Positions 47,400 to 58,542 of a stretch of 64,000 bases of DNA are shown here, piece by piece (the first letter of the stretch is position 1; each line of letters opens with the position of its first letter). Source of the DNA: Azadirachta indica (Eukaryota; Streptophyta; Magnoliopsida; Sapindales; Meliaceae); contig CM040442.1 in the NCBI GenBank assembly GCA_022749755.1, forward strand, positions 18,636,457-18,700,456, written 5' to 3'. Below the pieces are notes generated by a model. It was not told the DNA's origin, searched no databases, and saw only the letters and a list, made by a program, of their open reading frames with translations. The translations under genes were made by a program, and so were the position numbers.

Positions 47400-49981
47400 T
47401 GCCTATAAATTGAGATTATTTTCGATCATAATAGCTTATGCTTTATTTTTTTTTCTCTGGAGATGCTGCTATTTGAATTTTTTTGGCTAATCTACCGTGG
47501 GGTCAGCTACCTTCGTGCGAACGAACAGGTAAATAAAAAATTATGCTTTTCAATCTTATGTTTCTTCAAATTGTTCTTTTTCTTATTACTGCGTTTGCAT
47601 TATCATGATAATAATCTCATCTTCAAATTGTTGTTTCTACTCAAAATAATCTCATCTTTTATGGGATAATGGTAACATTCATTTTTAATTTTGTAATTTA
47701 GTAGTAATCTCCGTTCCATGGCAACCGTCAGGAGTTCATTTTCTTTGTTCTTTGAATTTTGTAATTCTAATTTATGTGAAACCCATTTCTCGCCTTTGTT
47801 GAATTTTTTTTTTAATTTTAATTATTTGAAATCCATTTGTCATTGACATAATTTTGTTATTTTCTGGACTTTCTTTTGATTGAGTAGCTGATGATGATGA
47901 ATTTGACGGAACTCCTCTTAGTGGAAAACTGCAAAAGTGAGGGTTTCTTTCTTTTTACTTTTTTCTTTTTATTTGTTTCAAATCAATATCTTGTTGAGAT
48001 AATTTTGTTGCATTTTCTGGGTTTTATTATGATTGAGAAGAAGAGTAATTTCCTCTTCGTTGAAAACTGGCAAATTGAGTAGTTTCTCTCTGCTTTTTTT
48101 TTTTTAAATGTTTGTTTGAAATTAATTTCTAATTGAGATAATCTTGCTGAATTTTTTCTGGGTTTTATTATGATTGAGAAGAAGGGTAATCTCTTCTTCA
48201 TGGGAAGCTGGCAAATTGAGGAGTTTCTCTCTCTTTTGTTTTTAATTTTTATTTTTGAAATCAGTTTCTTGTTGAGATATTAATATTTACCCTTTCGCTT
48301 GTGTTTTTGAAAAATTTGTGATTGCTTGTGAAGCAATTGCCTAGTTCATCAGGTGAAAATGAGGGTACGAAGTGAGTAGTTGAAAATTGTGAAGTGCATT
48401 AATAACTTTTTAAACCTTGGTCTTGACTTGCATTTTGAAAATTTTTTATGATTGATTGGAGAGCATGCCTAGCTTATCATGTGAAATGTGAAGTGCTCAG
48501 AATCATTTTGCAATTGTATTTTGTTAATTGTATCTATTTAACTTTGGCTTGTTTCTTAATAGCTTGTTCGATTCACTGCCCAGTAAATTTATGTTGCTCT
48601 AAGATGTTGTTTATAGAAATCTTCTAATTGACGAGAAATGATTCTGAGTACTTAAATTAGTCTCAAATAGTTCTTACTATTCCTTTGGTTGAGCAAATGA
48701 AATTTTTTGTGCATTTTTCTGGCATGTCCTGCCTTGCACCATTTGGTTTTACAGTACTTTCGATTATCAGGTAATAGGGTTTGGACTATGTTTTCTTATT
48801 AGTTTATACGTTTAGACTTCATTTTTTCTGCCAGTGTTAATGAATTTCATATTTGTATACTTTTTTCTTTTAAAATGTGGACCTAGAATTGCTTGCTAAT
48901 TTTATATTTATTGTTAAGTCAATATAGTGTTTTGTTTCAGTGGGTGATATTTGACTCTCTTTTTTCTGTAGTGTATGGGGAATTCCCTTTTGCTCTTGTT
49001 CTGTCACCTATGCTGTGTAGAACTCTTAATGCATAACTGAATTGGACATGTGCTTCTCATCTTCAATATTTGGTTGCTTCTGAACAAAATCTTGGTACAT
49101 GTCGTCTCTTTGTTGTAGAGATATAATTAACTAGGTTATGCATATAAAAATTAGTAAAACGTTTTATGGAATAGAATAGAGAGCAAAGGCCTTCATAAGA
49201 AAATTTAGTGCGATCATCTTATAGTTGCTCTAGCTGCTCCATGCATTTGATGAATGATTTTCAAACTCTGTTGATGTTTCTATCATATGCATTTAATGTG
49301 GTGGGGATTGTTCCTTTGTTTTATTGTTGTGGATGTTCTTTGATGATCTAATGAAAGATTATGTTTCCTAGTTCTTTGTTTAAATACAGACAAGTTGTTT
49401 TTTTCCCATCTGATTGAATGTAGATGACGCTGCTATAGGCAGCCAGGCAAGTGATGCTACTTTATTCAGTCGTACTTGTTCTCATGTCACATGATCATGA
49501 GTGAATTTCTTAGATTTATCAAAGGTGTAGTGAATTTTTTAGATTTATCAAACGTGTCCTTCCTTTACTTCATTGTTTGTTCTTTTGAATTTTGGTGCTG
49601 GGCCATATATCCGACTGTTTTTAGCATAACTTTTAGATACCTGAGAAACGTAGAACTTGCATTTGTAGGTGTTGAGCCTGATTGAAGTTCAGTATGAATC
49701 TCTTCTTTTTTCTTTTTTATTATGGCGAAAGATGCAATATGGAATCCCAACTTTTAGTTTTGATCCAAGTATATGATAGTTTACTTGCCTTTTTGGATTG
49801 AATATAACTTTTTGGGTCAGGTTACATAAGATAACATTTTGGATAATTATGATGCTTGTTATTTTAGAATTGTGAATGCTGTGTCAAGATTTTTCTGCTT
49901 TGGTAGAGAAACTCTAATAAGGGATAATTGACTTATAATTGTTATTGATTTTGAGTTATCTTATCTACTGCTATTGTCTTT
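47400..49981 (+). other. T-rich, intron-like locus, left part (interrupted by the composite insertion)
   Basis: The plus strand is strikingly T-rich, as plant introns are. A possible exon ends at 47,530 (gcgaacgaacag followed by gtaaat). No protein family was recognised, and the similar-looking segment at 47,889-47,940 is itself a copy of the tandem repeat at 47,844-48,280, which weakens the exon idea. The last 56 bases before the insertion (tattgattttgagttatc, then tactgctatt) match 62,120-62,157 on the far side of the 12-kb composite. This shows that the locus continues at 61,965. It may be the 5' region or introns of a host gene whose coding part lies outside the window. Confidence 0.4.
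47844..48280. repeat. Three-copy tandem repeat, ~139-152 bp
   Basis: Copies start at 47,844 (gacataattttgtt), 47,996 (gagataattttgtt) and 48,135 (gagataatcttgct), with a partial fourth at 48,273. Each contains ttttctgg...attgag and a gtaat/ctcttc...aaattgag block, followed by a pyrimidine tract. The small frames here arise from this repeat. Confidence 0.78.
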
Positions 49982-50420
49982 TGTTGAGAATAATTTAAAA
50001 TAGAGTACACAACTTTAAATAATTGACATAGGAAAATATGCACAATTTAGCCACAAAATTTTCACTATAACACTTCCCAAATACAATTCACAATTGAAAA
50101 GAAATACAAAAATTATAAATAACACACTCTTTCTTAAGAACACATATGCAAGGCTTGTTGCCTTATTTTCTTCTACTCTCCTTGATTTCTTCTTCCTTTG
50201 ATGCAAAACTCCAAAATAGAGAAGGTATTTATATTTTGTGAAAATCAATTCACACCGAACAAATACTAAAATGCAAATTAATCACAACTATAAAATGTGC
50301 TTAACACACACCTAATTTCCCACTGAATATCTAATTCAAATAATTAATTTTACTAATCAATGAAATCTTCCATATAATGGGCTAAACTATCAAATTTGGG
50401 TTATATTGTTGAGTTCAATA
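49982..50420 (-). repeat. copia LTR, minus orientation
   Basis: Read on the minus strand it starts tattgaactcaacaatata (the expected TG is decayed to TA) and ends attctcaaca at the host junction. It aligns with 61,596-61,964 along its length but has an extra block of about 75 bp near its 3' third. A purine tract (gagggggag on the minus strand, 50,421-50,430) precedes it. Confidence 0.82.
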
Positions 50421-50430
50421 CTCCCCCTCA

Positions 50431-50720
50431 AGCCCAATTCAAATTCTTTGTATCTCATTGTGTTGACGATGAAATTTTTTGAATTTATTGGTACTCAAAC
50501 ATTTAGTGAACAATTCCATAATTTGATTATTCGCTTTGATCCCTTTCATCTCAATTTCTTCTCATCTAACATTTTCTCTAATAAAATGATAGTGTACTTC
50601 AACATTTGTAATTCTTGCATGAAAGGCTGAGCTAGAAGAATTGTCAACTTATTATCACAATACAATAGAATTGCATAATCCATTGATGTAGATCACTCAT
50701 CAGTTGTATTACCTATATAT
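50431..50720 (-). pseudogene. copia RNase H C-terminal fragment
   Basis: On the minus strand, reading towards the LTR, fragments read EEIEMKGIKANNQIMELFTK and CLSTNKFKKFHRQ. This is the conserved end of copia RNase H (EKV...GEIEM..IKT.DQ.AD.FTKGL...KFE..R). Several stops are present. The upstream part is missing; a MITE begins at about 50,735. Its position directly before a purine tract and LTR is the normal 3' end of a copia element. Confidence 0.8.
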
Positions 50721-50734
50721 TCTCTTGTAAGGAT

Positions 50735-51115
50735 AAGCAGAAAAATTGAACCGAATTGGAACCGGACTGAAATTGACGGGTTCAGTCCGATATTTTATAC
50801 AATTCGGTTTGATTTCGGTTTTTAAAATAAAAAATTCAAAATTTTTGATCCGATTCGGTTTTGATTCAAAAAATCCAAATCGGACCGATTTATTATTTTT
50901 TAAAATTTTTTTTATGTAAATGATGTTGTTTTACAATATTTTCATAAAACAACGTCGTTTGGTACATTAAAAATTTTTTTAAAAAATAATAAATTTACCC
51001 AAAAATCGAACTGATCCTAAAACCAAATCGATCGGTCAGGTTTTAATTCAGTTTTAATATGTAATCAATTCAGTACGATTCGATTTTTCCTTCTTATTCG
51101 GTCCAGTTTTTTAAA
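50735..51115. mobile_element. Palindromic hAT-like MITE (second copy type)
   Basis: The element starts taaggataagcag and has aattgaaccgaattggaacc facing a complementary tract near 51,085-51,115 (ttcttattcggtccagtttt). Alternating cggttt/aaccga tracts fill the arms, with a centre around aaaacaacgtcgtttgg. It resembles the element at 5,946-6,437. It sits at the truncated end of the minus-strand copia fragment, so it may mark or post-date that breakpoint. Confidence 0.5.
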
Positions 51116-51554
51116 TAATATTTCTTTGGGTTTTGCATACATTGACTCATTACACTAATTGTATAAGAAATGTTAGGTTGAGTCAAAGTCAAGCAACGAA
51201 GAATGTTGCGAACTATATTCTATTTTTGAAAATTCGAGTTACCTCTTATGCCTAACTATAACTCTTAACTTCGTGAGCCACCGGATCTAGACCAAGATCT
51301 CTATTATGTTGTACGACATATCGATTTGAAAAACTTACTTTTAGTTATCAATCATTCATTTTGCTTCTATATAAAGTGATGTTAGGTTGCTTCACATAGG
51401 GGCACTTTGCTCGGCTACATAATAATCATGTTTTGAGCTAATTGCATGTTGAGTGGTTAAATGGAGCTTTTGTCACTTGTTCCTCGCTTGTTCCAATTCT
51501 AGTAAAGAGCTTCAGAATGATTCTATACCATAAACGATATTCTATTTTGGCACC
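51116..51554. other. Unassigned sequence between MITE and gypsy LTR
   Basis: No reading frame was recognised. The last 47 bases (51,508-51,554, gcttcagaatgattctatac onward) resemble 56,014-56,062, which is the border of another fragment of the same gypsy family. This stretch may therefore be gypsy-internal sequence. Confidence 0.4.
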
Positions 51555-52695
51555 TGATAAATGTCTAAAAGTGTAGGTTTATTAAGAAAAAGTACTATGA
51601 TTTACACTTAATAATTCCTTTTGTTCCCCAAAATCAAAGCATATTCGCATATTCCTTTACATTGAATTTTAAAACATGTATTGGACTAAGTAGTCGATTT
51701 TGTGCAGGTTTTGTATAATGAGCGTATCTTTCAATACAAAACATTAATTGATATGATTTTAGGGTTTGACAAACATATACTCATTACTTTACAACTTTGG
51801 AGGCCGAAAGTTAGATTAGTTCGAGCAATTAATAGACAAAATTGGGCTTTAACAGAACTTAAGCGCATCTTTGAACCAGGCCAACATACTTTTGTATTTG
51901 GGCTGTATCTCCCTAAATACGTACCTAAAAATTATATAGTTAGGTGTTCTAAAAAGCTAATAAAGAGATCTAAATTGTTTATATTTTGCATTTTCTCAAA
52001 TTTTAACTGGTTGGCTACCAAAAAAAGTTATCATTCTAGAAGGACGGTGGAGAAATGCGACTTGAACATCTCTGCCTATTTTTAACACAACTCACGTTTT
52101 AGAAAATCAATAAGGGTGAGATATGAATCATTAGAAAGTTGAATCATTCACCTACAACTTTGAAGAAGGCTGTTTTGCAAAATTAGGTGGTTTTTATGAT
52201 AAAAAATATATTGGAAATTAGTAGAGCGTGATTAATTAGAAATTGACAAATTATGTTCACACATGTGAAGTACCTTTAATTTTACCTATATAAAGGACGA
52301 TGTGGAAGTGAAGAGGAATAATCTTGATTATCATTTTTTTTCTCCTTTTAGTGATTTGAGTTTCAATTAAATGATGTATTTCTAATTTCGTAATTTGGGA
52401 TAAGGGTGAACTTTTGATGATTTTATAGTTTTTGTTCTTTGATTCTTTGTTTTGTTCTTCATCGTTAATTTTTTTATTGATTGAATACTATATTTTGCAA
52501 GTGATTTTAAATTATTAGAAATCTTGATTCATTGTTAACAAATGGTACGTTAAATGCTTGGATGTTTTCTACATATCAATAGTAAGACAACTTATAGTTT
52601 TATACCATCAATTAAAAGGTAAGTCTTTGATTTTTTTGTACTTAAATATTTTTTCATCATCCAATTAAGATCACTTTTTTTGATTCTTAATTGTG
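51555..52695 (+). repeat. gypsy LTR, plus orientation, 3' end truncated
   Basis: It starts tgataaatgtctaaaagtgt and runs to gtgttttttttaaag, where homology to the inverted copy stops abruptly. The minus-oriented copy at 53,199-54,441 matches it throughout, at about 80-85% by eye. It contains an open 127-codon frame at 51,702-52,085. The homologous stretch of the other copy has stops, so the frame is probably chance. Confidence 0.82.
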
Positions 52696-53165
52696 TTTTT
52701 TTTAAAGAGCTTTTGACAAGTGATCAGCAACGACATTTTGTACTCTTTTTTTGTCTTGAATTGTGAGGTCAAGTTTTTGGAGTAGTAGGATTCACCTAAT
52801 CAATTTAGGTTAGCATCCTTTTTTAAGAGAAGATATTTCAATGCTGCATGATCATTAAAATTAAGAATGGGTGAGTCAACAAGATAAGATCAAAATTTAT
52901 CCAATGCAAATATTACTGTAAGTAATTCATTTTCAGTGGTAGAATAATTCATTTGAGCACTATTTAAGGTTTTACTAGCATAGTAAATCACATAAGGTTT
53001 CTTGTCCTTTCGTTGTCCTAAAACAGCTCCAACAGTATAATCGCTAGCATCACACATGATTTCAAAAGGCAAAGATTAATTTGGAGGCTGCATGACAAGA
53101 GCAGACGTTAGCATGCTTTTAAGTTTAACAAAAGATTCTTGACATGATTTTGATAAGAGATTACG
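52696..53165 (-). pseudogene. Ty3/gypsy RNase H fragment
   Basis: On the minus strand the sequence reads SFVKLKSMLTSALVMQPPN, then LPFEIMCDASDYTVGAVLGQ, then YASKTLNSAQMNYSTTE. After a stop it continues NDHAALKYLLLKKDA. This is the conserved gypsy RNase H domain, with CDASDYAVGAVLGQ and YTDHAALKYL motifs, and 60 codons remain open (52,890-53,072). The remainder of pol is missing on both sides. At its downstream end the plus-oriented LTR is joined in the wrong orientation; at its upstream end it meets the 3' end of a minus-oriented LTR. Confidence 0.87.
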
Positions 53166-53198
53166 CAACGGTCTTTAACATTAAAGAACATCTTTTAT

Positions 53199-54441
53199 TG
53201 TCAAATTTAAATTCAATATTATTATATATTAGGGCATTAGAGATCCATTTTAATGATTTGTATAAAACTTATTCTTGATCTTTTCTTTTTTTAAAAAAAA
53301 AACACAATTAAGAATCAAAAGAAGCGATCTTAATTGAATGATAAAAAAAATATTTAAGCACAAAGAAATAAAAAAAGTTACCTTTTAATTGATAGTAAAA
53401 AATTATAAGTTGCCTTACTCTTGATATGTAACAAAATTTAAGCATTCAATGTACCATTTATTAACAATGAATCAAGATTTCTAGCAATTCAAAATCACTT
53501 GTAAAATATAATATTTAATCAATAAAAAATTGACAATAAAGAACAAAACAAAGAATCAAAGAACAAAAAATATAAAATCATTAAAGTTCATCCTTAACTT
53601 TAATTTCGAAATTAGAAATACATCATTTAATTGAATCTCAGATTACAAAAGGAGAAAAAAAAATGATAAGCAAGATTATTTCTCTTCAATTCCATATCAT
53701 CTTTTATATAGGTAAAACTAAAGGTACTTTACATGTGTGAATATAATTTGCCAATTTCTAATTAATCACGCTCTACTAAATTCTAACATATTTTTGACCA
53801 TAAAAGTCACTTAATTTTACAAAACAGCCTTCTTTAAAGTTGTAGGTGAATGACTCAACTTTCTAATGGTCCATATCTCACCCTTACTGATTTTCTAAAA
53901 CGTGAGTTGTGTTGAAAATAGGCAGAGATGTTTAAGTCGCATTTATCTACCGGTCTTCTAAAATGATAACTTTTTTTGGTAGCTAACTAGTTAAAATTTG
54001 AGAAAGTGCAAAATATAAACAATTTAAATCTCTTTGTCAGTTTTTTAGAACACCTAACCATATAATTTTTAGGTACGTATTTAGGGAGATACAATCCAAA
54101 TACAAAAGCATGTTGGCTTGGTTCAAAGATGCGCTTGAGTTCTGCTAAAGCCTAATTTTGTCCATTAATTGCTCTAATTAATCTAATTTTCGCCCTCCAA
54201 AGTTATGAAGTAATGCGTTTATGTTTATCTAGTTTAAGAATCATATCAATTGATGTTTTGTATTGAAAGATACGCTCATTATACGAAATTTACGCAAAAC
54301 CGACTATTTAGTCCAATTCATGTTTTAGAATTCAATATAAAGAAATATACGAATATGCTTCAATTTTAGGAAATAAAAGGAATTATTAAGTGTAAATCAT
54401 AGTATTTCTCTTAATAAACCTACACTTTTAAACATTCATCA
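53199..54441 (-). repeat. gypsy LTR, minus orientation, near full length (1.24 kb)
   Basis: Read on the minus strand it starts tgatgaatgtttaaaagtgt at 54,441 and ends gaatttaaatttgaca at 53,199. TG...CA ends support LTR identity. It is the inverted partner of 51,555-52,695 and a direct relative of 55,312-55,915. No primer-binding site follows its 3' end; instead the RNase H fragment begins within about 50 bp, so gag and most of pol have been lost. Confidence 0.8.
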
Positions 54442-55311
54442 CACCCCAAATCAGTTTATTACTAGTCCCAAGTAATATGAGCAATATCATTTAGAGTTGA
54501 TTTATAGAATTTACATTCAAAGTAATAATCATTCTTTTCCTCTTAATCTTTTCAAAATAAACAAACTCTCATTTAAAGATTTATTATATATGTGTCAGAT
54601 ACTCATCAGTTAAATTATTAATAAATTTTTTTTTGTGTTTTTTTGTAACTAATACATGTTATGAGATTTAATTGGAATCAAATAATATTGGTTATAAATT
54701 TTATCAAGGTAAATTTCTTTGGGCAAAAATTATTTCTATCTCCTTTTTTTTTTTTTTTTTAGTTTTTCAATTGGGAGGCTCAGCAGCCCATTTACACTTA
54801 CATTATGGTTGGTTCTGCATATACCACCTAATTTTTATTGTTTATTTTGATCATGGTAAGTTTTGCCACCTTTCTTAATTTTCTCTTTTAAGTATTGTGT
54901 TGTTAATTTTTATTTCCATTAATTTTATTAAGAGGAAGGTTATACCACCTCTTTTCTTTGTATTTGTTTTATTGTTCTAACATTTTATTTTATTGTATTT
55001 TACTTTATTGTATTTTTTTTTTATTCATGCTTGGATGGTATCGTGATTCTCATTCTCATCGATTGGTGAAAGATAATTCTGAAACTTTCTTTGAAAATTT
55101 GTTTGATTCATCTTCAAACTCACACCCAACTAACAATATAGCTGAAAATAAAGTATACATGGAGAAAATGAAAATTATCATGTTTGAACTATGTGTAAAT
55201 ATTTGCAATCTCTTCGAAATTCATCTCTTTCATACTTTATTTTTCTTTTTAATGCAAATAACTTCAGATTTAAGTCCGGTATGACCCTTTCTTTTACCGC
55301 TAAAAAAAAAT
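54442..55311 (+). other. Unassigned segment between two gypsy LTR copies
   Basis: About 0.87 kb with a long T run near 54,746 and two small plus-strand frames (54,672-54,878 and 54,958-55,284). The second reads MLGWYRDSHSHRLVKDNSET in part. I do not recognise either and there is no supporting context. It is flanked by LTRs in the same orientation, so it may be leftover internal sequence of the gypsy element. Confidence 0.4.
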
Positions 55312-55915
55312 TGTCAAATTTAAATTCAATATTATTATATATTAGGGCATAAAGGATCCATTTTAATGATTTGTATAAAACTTATTCTTTATTTTTTTTT
55401 TAAAAAAAAAACACAATGAAGAATTAAAAAAAGCGAATTTTAATTGGATGATGGAAAAAAAATATTTAAGCACAAAGAAATTAAAAGACTTACCTTTTAG
55501 TTGATGGTGAAAAATTATAAGTTGCCTTACTCTTGATATGCAGAAAATATTTAAGCATTTAATGTACTATTTGTTAACAATCAATAAAGGTTTTTAACAA
55601 TTCAAAATCACTTGTAAAATATAGCACTCTGTCAATAAAAAATTGACAATAAAAAATAAAAAAAGGATCAAAAAACAAAAATTATAAAATCATCAAAAGT
55701 TCACTCTTAACCCTAATTATAAAATAAAAAATACATCATTTAATTGAAACTTAGATTACAAAAAGAAGAAAAAAAATGATAATCAAAATTATTTCTCTTC
55801 ACTTTTACATCATCCTTTATATAGGTAAAATTAAAGATAATTCACAAGTATGAACATAATTTGTCAATTTTCAATTAATTACGCTTTACCAACTTCAAAC
55901 ACATTTTTGACCATA
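55312..55915 (-). repeat. gypsy LTR, minus orientation, 3' half only
   Basis: It starts tgtcaaatttaaattcaata, identical for over 35 bp to 53,199 onward, and follows the same LTR to about 55,915 (accataaaa). Immediately after it, 55,950-55,990 (acttggatgttttctatata, then caagagcaaggcaa) is a piece of the same LTR in the opposite orientation. This forms a second, smaller inverted junction. Confidence 0.8.
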
Positions 55916-56514
55916 AAAAAGGAGTACAAAATGTTTTTTGATTTTTAACAATACTTGGATGTTTTCTATATATCAAGAGCAAGGCAATATGCTTCAATAT
56001 GCGAATATGCGAATATGCTTCAGATCCGATTCTATGCCATAAACAATATTCCATTTTGGCCCCCATTAGCTTTTTGCTTAGTTGTACAACGAGCATGCCC
56101 GAGTGGGCTACTACGTTCACTGCGCACTTGCATCACTACTTGAGATTCGCTACCACTTCGCCCAGCTCCTATGCCTACCACGAATTCGAATCATCACATG
56201 GTTGCAAGCTAAGCTTCACATGGTTGAGGAAGCCAAAAGACCCTTTCATGGCCGAAGGCTCCGAAACACGTTGGAGAGCTTTTAAATCCAGCCCTAAAAT
56301 GTCCATTCTCCTAAAGTTCCAAAGTGATCATCAATCTCACCGCAACCTTCTTAAGCCGAAAGAAAACCGGCCAAGAATAACATTTTTTTTGGTAGTATGA
56401 AGAGGGAATAGAATCATATTTGGCAAAGGTGCTAATTGTCGATATATTATTGCATCTTCCAAATCTTTCTCTTTGTGTGCATATATTTATCATTTGGTTC
56501 CATTGGGAACTATT
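55916..56514. other. Mosaic junction between gypsy and copia fragments
   Basis: It contains a short plus-oriented gypsy LTR piece (about 55,950-55,990) and a block (56,014-56,062) matching the sequence just before the LTR at 51,555. The 56,070-56,390 stretch is less AT-rich and has overlapping small frames in several phases, none of which I recognise. Confidence 0.45.
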
Positions 56515-57330
56515 ATGTATCACGAGATATGGTGTTGGATGAAGCATTTTCTTGGTGGTCTTTAGAAAAAGAGTTGTTGTTAGACTTGACAGAATTCGAA
56601 TACAAGCTGCAATAGAAGATGGGGGAGTATACTGTCTAAATCCAATCAAGTTTAGATGAAGGTGGAGATTCATTCGATAATGGCGACAATGGTCAAAAAA
56701 TAGATCAGAATCCTTACCAAATAGGTTTGTATCAACAAGATGATAGAACAAGTGGAGAGGAATAGGCAACTCGACAATCACAACTTCGAAGGTCAACAAG
56801 AGTACAGAAGCCAAATCCTAAGTATGCTACTGTAGCCATACTTAAAGAAGCAACTAGTAAAGAACCTGAAACATTTGAAGAAGCATCACAAGATTCTAAG
56901 TAGGTTAACCTTGACTTGACCAATGGGACCAAATGCCAAGATGTGTGCACATGAAGGGAAAGATTCGAAAGATGTAACAATGTATCGCAATTGGTCTGTA
57001 GTCTTATTTATTTAATATTAGCTCGATTTGACATTTATTATACAGTTGGTGTGATGAGTCGATACATGCAAAACTCGTAGAAGTCTCATTTAGAAGCAGT
57101 TCGACAAATATTGAGATATATAAAGGGTATAATTTACTATAATCTTTTATACAAGAAAGGTGAAAATTGCAAGTTAGTTGGCTATTGTGATGCAAACTAT
57201 ACAGAAGATCATGACATCTATCGATCAACTACAAAGTATAAGTTTACCCTTGGTTCAGGAGCAATTTTTTGGTGTAGAAAGAGACAACTAAATGTATTTT
57301 TATCAATGACGGAAGCAGAATATCGAGCAG
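56515..57330 (+). pseudogene. Ty1/copia pol pseudogene, upstream part
   Basis: Plus-strand fragments include RDMVLDEAFSWW (copia integrase C-terminal RDV.FDE..W motif), RRSTRVQKPNPKYATVAILK (integrase to reverse transcriptase linker), SLIYLILARFDIYYTVGVMS (end of reverse transcriptase) and [14 protein letters not shown]...[12 protein letters not shown] (RNase H). The central reverse transcriptase, including the catalytic YVDD region, is missing between the linker and the SLIYL block, so the copy is internally deleted. The gene continues at 61,299 after a nested gypsy insertion that splits its RNase H domain. Stops occur in the linker and elsewhere. Confidence 0.85.
57326..57330. repeat. Target-site duplication of the nested gypsy element, left copy
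   Basis: agcag at 57,326-57,330 corresponds to agtag at 61,294-61,298. Removing the insert and one copy rejoins the copia RNase H frame exactly at a conserved Tyr-Arg-Ala-Ala motif. Confidence 0.7.
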
Positions 57331-57942
57331 CATGGAACCAGTAACTTTGTGAATATGTGAACTTCATCCACGAGCGCTAGGTGTTGTATCTTATCTGAGG
57401 GATTCCTACCACAGCAACAGTGGGTATATTTGCTAAGATCTTTATTGGGGTAGCAAATCAAATTTTATTTGGGTCAATCTATATGCAGTTGAGCAGAGAA
57501 TAAGACAAGCAATAGCCTAACACTGTAGCGCGCACTGTACATTTATAATTATTTATGTCCAAAAGGTTCAATTTGTGTTAGTGGTGGTAGATAGGATATT
57601 TTGTGTTTATTTGTGTATAAAATATTGTCTTGTAATCTCAACCATTCAAAATGTTTGTTGAGAGACAATCTTAACCATTGAATTGTACATATATATGTGT
57701 GTAAAACTTGTTTTTGAAGAATGAAGAAAACACCACCATTTTCCATCTTTGCTCTTACGTTTTGCCTTCTCTTCTTTTTGCATTTCCTTTATACTTGTAT
57801 TAGGCAGAAAACTCACAGCACTCAAAAACACACTAGCGCTTAAATTGATCTTCGCAATTTAAGGCTTACTTAACTCAGTTTTTTTGCAAGTTAAGTTAGG
57901 TACCACATGGTGACCAAAACTTTAAATTTCCAACATGTGACA
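57331..57942 (+). repeat. Left LTR of the nested gypsy element
   Basis: It aligns with the right LTR from gtaacttt onward (for example ttcatccacgagcgctagg and ttattggggtagcaaat). The first two dozen bases are eroded: the right LTR begins tgtcacatgttgccaacacg, whereas here only catggaacca remains. It ends ccaacatgtgaca. Confidence 0.85.
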
Positions 57943-58191
57943 ATTTGGCATCCGAGCAAGTTTAGGTGATTTTTGTGTGGTAAGTTACTCCATAACCTTG
58001 TGGCTATTGTTTGTTGAAACTAACCTTGTTTAGGTGATTGTAAAATCTAGGGTTTTGATTATTGGGGTAGAATAATCAATATTAACATAATCTTAATGAA
58101 GGCTTCACAAAATTTGTTGTAGAGAAAATTGTTGGAAAATTGTGGTTGTGATATCTTGGTTATGGAAAGTTTGGTTGTGGAAAATTTGTGA

Positions 58192-58540
58192 TGGCAGCCA
58201 ACCGCCCAGAATTTCACAACAAATATCCAACAACAACCAAAGATAGAGCAAGGACATTGAGGGTAGTCATGTTGCAGAGTTGGTTCAAGAGGAGCATAGG
58301 TATGCCCAAAGCTCGAAGAAGGGGTCGAAAGAGAAGGCTTTGTCAAAAGAAATGGTGAACTCTTTGAAGTTAGGCTAGCAAAGCTTAAGCTGTTCTTGGG
58401 TGACATTCATAAGCGTCTCAACACTCTTAAAGATTAGGTAGGGGAGCTAAAGTCAGATGCAGTGGCTGCCGTTATCGATGGTAGACTCTAGCAAACTTTC
58501 GACACATTTGCAGAGTTCATAAAGTAGGCCATGGATGATT
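58192..58540 (+). pseudogene. gag N-terminal fragment of the nested gypsy element
   Basis: The sequence begins ATGGCAGCCAAC and shows HVAELVQEEH-like and KEMVNSL...LAKLKLFLGDIHKRLN-like translation. It lines up with the gag start at 33,089-33,300 of the gag-protease element (KEMVSSL...RLARVELSLDDIHKCLD). Several stops occur. It ends where the inverted 3'-end copy begins. Confidence 0.75.
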
Positions 58541-58542
58541 TT

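Noticed and set aside
47461..47940. Possible two-exon gene start (donor at 47,531, second block at 47,889)
   Set aside because: The second block is one copy of a local tandem repeat and no family was recognised, so it is mentioned only in the locus description.
51702..52085. 127-codon plus-strand frame
   Set aside because: It is inside a gypsy LTR; the homologous region of the inverted LTR copy is not open, and no domain was recognised.
56311..56980. Overlapping minus-strand frames of 82 and 167 codons
   Set aside because: They overlap the copia pol relic on the opposite strand and show no similarity of their own.
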